NCBI GenBank assembly: GCA_035259345.1
Contig: DATFWK010000211.1
Location: forward strand, 1 to 17,936
Length of the DNA stretch: 17,936 nt
Direction: 5' to 3'
DNA from: DATFWK01 sp035259345
GTDB taxonomy: Bacteria > Actinomycetota > Thermoleophilia > Miltoncostaeales > Miltoncostaeaceae
Shown here: one piece after another, positions 13,393 to 17,936 of the stretch
Layout of the letters: each line of letters starts with the position of its first letter
Position numbering within the stretch: the stretch's first letter is position 1
Made by a program: the position numbers and the translations under genes
The notes under the pieces: generated by a model
What the model saw: only the letters and a program-made list of their open reading frames with translations
Database searches by the model: none
Told to the model about the DNA's origin: nothing

Positions 13393-14087
13393 GCACGCCC
13401 GCCCCGACGTCGAAGCGGCGCCTGCGCGAGGCCGAGCGCCTCAGGAACCGGATCGAGAACGGGGACCCGCTGTGGCCGGCGCAGGTCACGCTCGCGGTGG
13501 CCATCCTGCTCAACCTCGCGCTCGCCCCCTCCGTGAGCATCGGCCCGACCTGGCTCCTTCCGAGCGTGGAGGGGGCGCTCCTGGTGGTCCTGATCATCGT
13601 CGCCCCGCGCCGGGCGACCGCGCACTCCCGCGTCCGGCGGCTCACGCTCGGCCTGACCGGGCTCGTCACGCTCGCGACGGTGGTCTCGGTCGGCCTGCTC
13701 GTCCACGAGCTCGTCCAGAAGGGGCAGTCTCACGGCGAGCGCCTGCTGCTCTCGGGCGCGGTCCTGTGGGTGAACAACGTCCTCCTGTTCGGGATCTGGT
13801 TCTGGGAGATGGACCGCGGCGGGCCGGTCGAGCGCTTCCTCGAGCCGCACACGCTTCCGGACTTCCAGTACCCGCAGATGGAGAACCCCGAGTATGCGCA
13901 CCCAAACTGGCGACCCGGGTTCCTCGACTACCTCTACACGTCCCTGACCAACGCGACGGCGTTCAGCCCGACGGACACGATGCCGCTGACGCCCACGGCG
14001 AAGATCGTCATGGCCACGCAGTCCCTGACGGCGCTGCTCACCATCGGGCTCATCGTGGCCCGGGCGGTGAACATCCTGGGGACCTGA
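13389..14087 (+). CDS. Membrane protein with an ion-channel-like pore loop
   Basis: About 232 residues if it starts at CTG 13389, which overlaps the preceding stop as CTGA. The basic N-terminal helix SKRRLREAERLRNRIENGDP is followed by hydrophobic segments at about 30-46, 55-72, 86-106, 119-139 and 206-228. Between the last two is DYLYTSLTNATAFSPTDTMP (180-199), whose layout resembles the potassium-channel pore helix and filter (YFSxxTLTTVGYGD) but without TVGYG. It may be related to DUF1345-type membrane proteins. The first standard start in frame is GTG 13497, which would begin inside the first membrane segment and drop the basic N terminus. Function unknown. Confidence 0.85.
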   Translation: MSTPAPTSKRRLREAERLRNRIENGDPLWPAQVTLAVAILLNLALAPSVSIGPTWLLPSVEGALLVVLIIVAPRRATAHSRVRRLTLGLTGLVTLATVVSVGLLVHELVQKGQSHGERLLLSGAVLWVNNVLLFGIWFWEMDRGGPVERFLEPHTLPDFQYPQMENPEYAHPNWRPGFLDYLYTSLTNATAFSPTDTMPLTPTAKIVMATQSLTALLTIGLIVARAVNILGT

Positions 14088-14145
14088 CCGGGCCGCGACC
14101 CGTTCCCATGCTCGGCAGATCGCCGCGGCGTAGAGCCGAACCCCG

Positions 14146-14898
14146 TCAGGCGCTGGGCTGGGCGGGCTCGAGGCGCCCGCGGCGCACCATGAAGCTCGCG
14201 GTGCCGCCCGTCAGGACGACGACCCGGCCGTCCACCGTCGCCCGGAGCCGCGGCGCCCAGCCGACTCGAATCCAGAGCGGCGCCTTCGACGTGAAGCGCC
14301 TGGAGGCTCCTCCCGCGAGGGTCCCCTCGAAGAGGGTCTCTCCGGTCGCGTCGCCACGGTGGACGGTCACCCACGAGCCCGCCTGGCCGAGGCCGGTGAG
14401 CTTGAGGGTCAGGAGGCGCGGGACGGCCGCCGCCCGTGCTGGTGGCGGGGACGCCGCGATCGACGCGGGAGCCGCGGGCGGCGGGGTGCGGGCCGCGGGC
14501 GACGGGCTGCCGCCGGAGGAGCTCCACAGCCCGGACGAGACAGCCAGCGCGATCAGCCCAAGGCCGCCGACGGCGAACCAGACGACCCGCGTGCGGACGA
14601 GGCCGGCCGCCGCGCCCAGGCGGCTGGCTCGCGGCATCTCCTCCGGCGGCGGCAGCTCATCCTCCTCGGGAAAGCGCTCGTCGAACTCGTCCATGAAGGG
14701 CTTCGGGTCGAGCCCGAGGGCGATGGCGTACGTGCGGAGGAAGGCGCGGGCATAGGCACGCTCGGGGAGAAGCTCGAAATGCTCCTGCTCGAGGGCCTGG
14801 AGTTGCCGCGCCCGGATCTTCGTCGAGGCCTCGACGTCGTCGAGGTCCAGGCCTTGTTTCCGGCGGGCGGTGCGGAGCGCTGTGCCGATCTCGAACAT
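14146..14898 (-). CDS. RodZ-like helix-turn-helix membrane protein
   Basis: A 250-residue protein with the RodZ layout. It has a cytoplasmic HTH of the HTH_25/Xre type at residues 1-67 (IGTALRTARRKQGLDLDDVE and RAYARAFLRTYAIALGLDP), an acidic proline linker, one membrane helix at about 106-124, an extracytoplasmic Ala/Pro linker (130-160), and a C-terminal beta-rich domain (160-240) like DUF4115. RodZ links MreB to the elongation machinery, and actinobacterial members often have roles tied to cell shape or division. No ribosome binding site stronger than GGCGG is visible. It is convergent with the channel-like gene and divergent from the small gene at 15032. Confidence 0.88.
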   Translation of the reverse strand: MFEIGTALRTARRKQGLDLDDVEASTKIRARQLQALEQEHFELLPERAYARAFLRTYAIALGLDPKPFMDEFDERFPEEDELPPPEEMPRASRLGAAAGLVRTRVVWFAVGGLGLIALAVSSGLWSSSGGSPSPAARTPPPAAPASIAASPPPARAAAVPRLLTLKLTGLGQAGSWVTVHRGDATGETLFEGTLAGGASRRFTSKAPLWIRVGWAPRLRATVDGRVVVLTGGTASFMVRRGRLEPAQPSA

Positions 14899-14933
14899 GA
14901 CGCTCGGCGGTTGTGGGAAGGACTTCGAATCGT

Positions 14934-14944
14934 TGCACCGTGCA
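14934..14944. promoter_or_regulatory. TGCAC-C-GTGCA palindrome in the divergent region
   Basis: A perfect 5-base inverted repeat with a single central base sits 36 bases upstream of the RodZ-like start, within the 133-base divergent gap. It could be an operator, perhaps for the HTH protein itself. No clear promoter was recognised around it. Confidence 0.3.
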
Positions 14945-15031
14945 GGGCAAATGGAAAGGAGCTGCCGCCACCTCGAAACCGTCCGCACGCCCCGGAGCCG
15001 CGGCCGGCGCGCTAGCCTCCGCGAAAGGCCG

Positions 15032-15271
15032 ATGAAGACCGGGCGGGACATGCAGGCGTGCCGGCCCGAGCGGGGTCCGCTCCGCCGGCGACTCGCCGCG
15101 GTCGTGCTCCGCCTCCGGCGGGCCTCGCCCCGGCGCTGCGAGGTGCGCCCGGACTGGATGGACGAGGGGCCGGCGCCCGTGCGGGAGCCCCGGCGGCCCC
15201 TGCGGCCGAGCCTCGGCGGCGCGGTCGCGCTGGAGCTGCCGCCGGGCGAGACGCTCCGTCCCGGCGCCTGA
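15032..15271 (+). CDS. Small basic/proline-rich hypothetical protein
   Basis: From ATG 15032 (AAAGG six bases upstream) this is a 79-residue protein: an Arg-rich N-terminal half (GPLRRRLAAVVLRLRRASPR) followed by DWMDEGPAPVREPRRPLRPS and GGAVALELPPGE. The PVREPRRP...GAVALELP ending resembles short uncharacterised actinobacterial proteins, but I cannot name a family. A strong hairpin begins directly after the stop, supporting a real transcription unit. The frame extends upstream to the left without clear coding character. No function can be inferred. Confidence 0.55.
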   Translation: MKTGRDMQACRPERGPLRRRLAAVVLRLRRASPRRCEVRPDWMDEGPAPVREPRRPLRPSLGGAVALELPPGETLRPGA

Positions 15272-15272
15272 T

Positions 15273-15307
15273 CCGCCTGCCGCCGGGCTCGGCCCGGCGG
15301 CAGGCGG
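15273..15307 (+). terminator. Perfect 16-bp hairpin after the small gene
   Basis: The segment 15273-15288 (CCGCCTGCCGCCGGGC) pairs perfectly with 15292-15307 across a three-base TCG loop, starting two bases after the TGA. No T tract follows, so it fits the hairpin-only terminators common in high-GC actinobacteria. Confidence 0.75.
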
Positions 15308-15458
15308 CGATGCCGCGCGCGTACGCCGACCCTCATACGGGGACGTACTTCTCGCAAGCCCCTCGCCGGAGGCACGCGCCGCGGGGAGGGGCGGCTTCCG
15401 GCATGCGGCCGGCCGACGGCCGCTCCGGGATCCCGAAGCTCCCGGAAGGAGGAGCACG
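15308..15458 (+). other. Hairpin-rich leader upstream of the acetate transporter
   Basis: No gene is seen here. GCCCCTC (15358-15364) pairs with GAGGGGC (15386-15392) around a 21-base loop, and GCGGCC/GGCCGC forms another short stem shortly after. AAGGAGG precedes the TTG start. The leader may be structured, but no known riboswitch was recognised and no convincing promoter was found. Confidence 0.4.
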
Positions 15459-16148
15459 TTGGCAACTGCGATTCGAACAACCGACTACACGCGGGACCGC
15501 CCGCGCGGCCCGGCCGCCGCGCTCATCCCGGCGACGGCCGATCCGGCTCCGCTGGGGCTCGCGGCCTTCGCGACCACCACGCTGATGCTGTCCGCGGTCA
15601 ACGCGGACTGGATCGCGAAAGGCGTCGAGCCGGCCGTGCTCGCGATGGCGCTCTTCTTCGGCGGGGCCGTCCAGGTGCTCGCCGGCATGTGGGAGTTCCG
15701 CCGCGCGAACACCTTCGCGGCCGTGGCCTTCAGCTCGTATGGGGCCTTCTGGCTGTCGTTCTGGGCGTTGAACCAGTTCTACGTCGCCAAGATCCCCGCG
15801 GCGAACCTTTCAGACGCGGTCGGCCTGTTCCTGCTGGTCTGGGCGATCTTCACCACATACATGGCCCTGGCCTCCCTCCGCGTCTCGCTCGCGGTCTTCT
15901 TCGTCTTCGTCGCGCTCGCCGTCACCTACTGGCTGCTGATGGCGGGCAACTTCAACGATTCCACCAGCCTGCTCAAGGCGGGCGGATGGGCCGGCGTCAT
16001 CACGGCGGCGCTCGCCTTCTACGCCTCGTTCGCGGGGGTGCTCAACGACACGTGGAAGCGGACGGTGCTGCCGGTCGTCCCCCTCGCGCCTGCCCCGGCA
16101 CCGGCCGGCGAGCCGATGGAGTCGAGGGAGGAGGCTGCCGTTCGCTAG
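15459..16148 (+). CDS. satP: SatP/GPR1/FUN34/YaaH family acetate transporter
   Basis: A 229-residue inner-membrane protein with six hydrophobic segments. The family signature, usually NPAPLGL, appears here as DPAPLGL at residues 28-34, followed by FATTTLMLSAVNA, FFGGAVQVLAGMWEFRRANT (67-86) and AFSSYGAFWLSFW (90-102), all characteristic of acetate/succinate-proton transporters. The N-terminal 27 residues and the Pro/Ala/Glu C-terminal tail are variable extensions. The TTG start is supported by a near-perfect AAGGAGG. A terminator follows directly. Uptake of acetate or a related short acid is the expected role and could feed an Acs-like synthetase, though the one in this window is about 12 kb away. 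Confidence 0.94.
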   Translation: MATAIRTTDYTRDRPRGPAAALIPATADPAPLGLAAFATTTLMLSAVNADWIAKGVEPAVLAMALFFGGAVQVLAGMWEFRRANTFAAVAFSSYGAFWLSFWALNQFYVAKIPAANLSDAVGLFLLVWAIFTTYMALASLRVSLAVFFVFVALAVTYWLLMAGNFNDSTSLLKAGGWAGVITAALAFYASFAGVLNDTWKRTVLPVVPLAPAPAPAGEPMESREEAAVR

Positions 16149-16157
16149 CTGCGGCTC

Positions 16158-16196
16158 GAGGCTCCCGGCATGCCGCTGCCGCCTGCCGGGAGCCTC
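16158..16196 (+). terminator. 12-bp perfect hairpin after satP
   Basis: GAGGCTCCCGGC (16158-16169) pairs fully with GCCGGGAGCCTC (16185-16196) around a 15-base loop, starting nine bases after the stop. No T run follows. A terminator for satP is likely. Confidence 0.75.
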
Positions 16197-16256
16197 CTCG
16201 AACCTCAATGAACCCCTGCGAAACGACCGCACGTTGCGGCCCGTTTCCCCCCCAAA

Positions 16257-16268
16257 AGTGTGAACACT
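16257..16268. promoter_or_regulatory. AGTGT-GA-ACACT palindrome upstream of the surface protein gene
   Basis: A perfect 5-base inverted repeat around GA lies in the lower-GC 213-base gap between the satP terminator and the secreted-protein gene. It could be an operator. The gap shows no open frame that looks coding. Confidence 0.35.
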
Positions 16269-16315
16269 GAAGGCCCTCTCGATCCTCCAGTTCAAGGCTC
16301 ATCGCCCTGTTGAGC

Positions 16316-16345
16316 TTGCGCCGGGTTCTCGGCCCTGAGTAGGGT
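16316..16345 (+). promoter_or_regulatory. Candidate promoter of the secreted repeat protein
   Basis: TTGCGC (16316-16321) and TAGGGT (16340-16345) are spaced by 18 bases. The -10 matches the TAGnnT form often seen in actinobacteria. The implied leader is about 60 bases and includes an AT-rich stretch and GTGGGGG just before the ATG as a possible ribosome binding site. Tentative. Confidence 0.3.
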
Positions 16346-16409
16346 CGTTAATTCCCTGCGTCTCCAGCGAGCCGCAGCAGTTTTAGTCGTCCGAAAAGTG
16401 GGGGTTTTA

Positions 16410-17936
16410 ATGGCGTCGTTCCAACGTTCGCGACGGCGCCGGGTCGGCCCGAGTGCGATCGCAATCGCAGCCGCGATCGGTGTAGCGGTACTTCTTGCGG
16501 TCGTTCCCGCGCTCGACGCGGCGAAGGGCGGCATGAGCCGCCATACGTCGTCGCATGCGAGCAAACATCACTCGAACAAGAGCAAGCACCACAGCAAGGC
16601 CAAGCTTCCGCGCACCGCGCTGCTGATCGCCGCCGTCAAGAGCGACGAGGAAGACCCGCCGGCCTGCCCCATGAGCTCGAGCTCGAACGGCCGCTCCACC
16701 GAGAACCAGATGGAGCAGCAGAACGAGCACGCCTGCCCGCCGGTCTGCCCGCCCATGAGCTCCTCGAGCTCCGAGGGCCGGACCGCCGAGAACCAGATGG
16801 AGCACCAGGACGAGCAGGCATGCCCGCCCTGCCCCGCCGATAGCTCCAACGGCCGCTCCGCCGACAACCAGATGGAGCACCAGGACGAGCACGCATGCCC
16901 GCCCTGCCCGGCCGACAGCTCGATGGACCGCTCCGCCGACAACCAGATGGAGCACCAGGACGAGCACGCCTGCCCGCCGCCGTGCCCGCCGGTCAAGGAC
17001 GATGACGAGGCCGACGAGATGCAGCAGGAGCACCAGATGCAGGCGGCCGACGTGAAGAGCTCCGCCGCCGAGATGCAGAACGAGGCCCAGAAGGAGGACC
17101 AGGACGAGGCCGACGAGCAGAAGCCTCCGGCCGTGTGCCCGCCCTGCCCGCCTGTCAAGGACGACGATGAGGCCGAGATGCAGCAAGAGCACCAGATGCA
17201 GCCCAGCTCGGTGAAGTCAGCCGCTGAGGTGCAGAACGAGGTGCAGAACGAGGTGCAGAACGAGGTCGAGCAGCAGAAGCCTCCGGTGAACTGCAACGCC
17301 GACCTGGCCATCACCAAGTCGGCGTCCTCAGCGACCGCCACGAGCGGTGACACGGTCACGTTCACGATCAAGGTCACCAACAACGGACCCAACAGCGTGC
17401 CGTTCTCATCGATCGTCGTCACCGACACGATGGGCACCCCGGTCCTCGTCGGTCAGCCCCCCGCGGCGCTTGCCGCAGGAGAGAGCGTCACCTACACGCT
17501 GGCCCACACAGTCACGGCGGCCGAGTGCAACACCACCGTGGTCAACACCGCGATGGTCGCGCTCAAGCCCGGCACCGGCCTGGTCGACGCGGATGGCAAC
17601 AACAGCGCCTCTGCGAACGTCACGGTCACCTGCCCAGCCCCGCCGGTGGTGCCGCCGGTGGTGCCGCCCGCTACGCCGCCCGCTACGCCGCCCGCGACGC
17701 CGCCCGCGACGCCGCCCGCGACGCCGCCAGCGGCCACGCCACCAGCGGCAACGCCACCAGCGGCAACGCCGCCGTCCGCGACGATTGCCGGTGGCACGAT
17801 CCAGCCCAGGCCGGCCCGTCTCACGGTCGTCAAGACCGGCCCGTCGAAGGCGTCGCCTGGCGCCATCGTCCGCTACACGATCCGGGTCAAGAACGTCGGT
17901 GGGACCACGGCTCGCGGCGTGAAGCTCAGCGACCTC
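16410..17936 (+). CDS. Secreted repetitive CPPCP/Met/His-rich protein with DUF11 domains (3' end missing)
   Basis: 509 residues are visible and the frame is open to the window edge. Residues 1-38 are a signal peptide or anchor: a basic RSRRRR, a hydrophobic core at 14-35, then DAAK. A Lys/His/Ser segment (42-65) follows. Residues 86-194 hold four repeats of the form NQMEHQDEHACPPCP; 195-295 hold two longer acidic repeats with VKDDDEA, QQEHQMQ, KSAAE and QNE. Each Cys pair is CPPC, CPPVC or CPPPC. Residues 297-407 are a DUF11-type beta-sandwich (DLAITKSASSATATSGDTV, VTNNGP), then a Pro-Ala-Thr linker (419-458), then a second DUF11-like domain from about 470, cut at the edge. Probably an exported cell-surface protein. 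The function of the repeat region is unknown. Confidence 0.88.
   Translation, partial: MASFQRSRRRRVGPSAIAIAAAIGVAVLLAVVPALDAAKGGMSRHTSSHASKHHSNKSKHHSKAKLPRTALLIAAVKSDEEDPPACPMSSSSNGRSTENQMEQQNEHACPPVCPPMSSSSSEGRTAENQMEHQDEQACPPCPADSSNGRSADNQMEHQDEHACPPCPADSSMDRSADNQMEHQDEHACPPPCPPVKDDDEADEMQQEHQMQAADVKSSAAEMQNEAQKEDQDEADEQKPPAVCPPCPPVKDDDEAEMQQEHQMQPSSVKSAAEVQNEVQNEVQNEVEQQKPPVNCNADLAITKSASSATATSGDTVTFTIKVTNNGPNSVPFSSIVVTDTMGTPVLVGQPPAALAAGESVTYTLAHTVTAAECNTTVVNTAMVALKPGTGLVDADGNNSASANVTVTCPAPPVVPPVVPPATPPATPPATPPATPPATPPAATPPAATPPAATPPSATIAGGTIQPRPARLTVVKTGPSKASPGAIVRYTIRVKNVGGTTARGVKLSDL
16854..17003 (+). repeat. 75-bp tandem repeat encoding the CPPCP unit
   Basis: Two near-identical 75-base units (16854-16928 and 16929-17003) encode RSADNQMEHQDEHACPPCP followed by a short variable spacer. 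More diverged copies precede them at about 16692 and 16779. The frame is kept, consistent with expansion by unequal exchange. Confidence 0.8.
17229..17264 (+). repeat. Three exact 12-bp repeats (VQNE)
   Basis: GTGCAGAACGAG occurs three times head to tail without mismatch, encoding VQNE-VQNE-VQNE in a probable helical acidic segment. Exact identity at the DNA level suggests recent slippage. Confidence 0.85.
17664..17783 (+). repeat. Pro-Ala-Thr linker repeats (12- and 15-bp)
   Basis: Five 12-base units encoding PPAT (17664-17723), three 15-base units encoding PPAAT (17724-17768) and one PPSAT unit form a rigid linker between two DUF11-type domains. On the minus strand it yields a Gly/Ala/Val-rich open frame that is only a shadow. 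Confidence 0.85.

Noticed and set aside
16398..16400. Upstream in-frame GTG as start of the secreted repeat protein
   Set aside because: It lacks a ribosome binding site and would use the GTGGGGG that better serves as the binding site for ATG 16410.
16665..17160. CPPCP motifs as c-type heme sites or zinc ribbons
   Set aside because: No CxxCH follows any pair, and the paired spacing expected of zinc ribbons is absent because prolines fill each loop and the pairs are 25 or more residues apart.
16568..17437. Long minus-strand open frames opposite the secreted repeat protein, rich in Cys, Ser and Leu
   Set aside because: They are shadows produced by the repetitive codon pattern of the plus-strand gene, which has a signal peptide and recognisable DUF11 domains.
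17492..17866. Minus-strand Gly/Ala/Val-rich frame resembling a PE-PGRS-type protein
   Set aside because: It is the complement of the PPAT linker and DUF11 coding sequence, with no independent start signals.
1..17936. CRISPR arrays, tRNA/rRNA genes, transposases, integrases and attachment sites
   Set aside because: Looked for and not seen; the only direct repeats are short and within coding sequence, without spacers.

Overview
The window is uniformly GC-rich, uses G/C-ending codons, mixes ATG, GTG and TTG starts and packs genes tightly. This suits a high-GC Actinomycetota. The protein set (MsnO8-type flavin monooxygenase, LtrA, orphan TatA, DUF11 surface protein) suggests a Thermoleophilia/Gaiellales-like lineage, but that placement is inference.

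Region 1 (about 60-8180) is a phenylalanine/tyrosine catabolism locus. It holds phenylalanine 4-monooxygenase (minus strand), an Lrp/AsnC regulator, an Acs-type acyl-CoA synthetase, a fumarylacetoacetase-family hydrolase, a second Lrp/AsnC regulator (minus), 4-hydroxyphenylpyruvate dioxygenase, homogentisate 1,2-dioxygenase, and a maleylacetate-reductase-like protein of the iron-alcohol-dehydrogenase superfamily. Together they take Phe to Tyr, then (after a transaminase not seen here) through homogentisate and maleylacetoacetate to a fumarate- or succinate-type acid plus acetoacetate, which the synthetase could activate. No maleylacetoacetate isomerase is visible. The reductase-like gene sits where it would be expected, which suggests a possible isomerase-free variant of the pathway.

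Region 2 (about 8180-12070) is mostly minus strand: a small hypothetical gene, then a compact run read from right to left of a 51-residue membrane peptide, an aldo/keto reductase, LtrA, a ferritin-like protein and a small alpha/beta protein. A possible gene remnant lies between them on the plus strand.

Region 3 (about 12100-14900) is a plus-strand run of tatA, an MsnO8-type luciferase-like monooxygenase and a channel-like membrane protein. Both junctions are CTGA overlaps in which the downstream frame has no usable ATG/GTG/TTG nearby, pointing to CTG start codons. A convergent RodZ-like HTH membrane protein follows.

Region 4 (about 15030-17936) holds a small hypothetical gene closed by a 16-bp perfect hairpin, a SatP/GPR1-type acetate transporter closed by a 12-bp hairpin, and then an open-ended gene for a secreted, repetitive Cys-Pro-Pro-Cys/Met/His-rich protein with DUF11 domains. 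This last gene runs off the window and is the least familiar item here.
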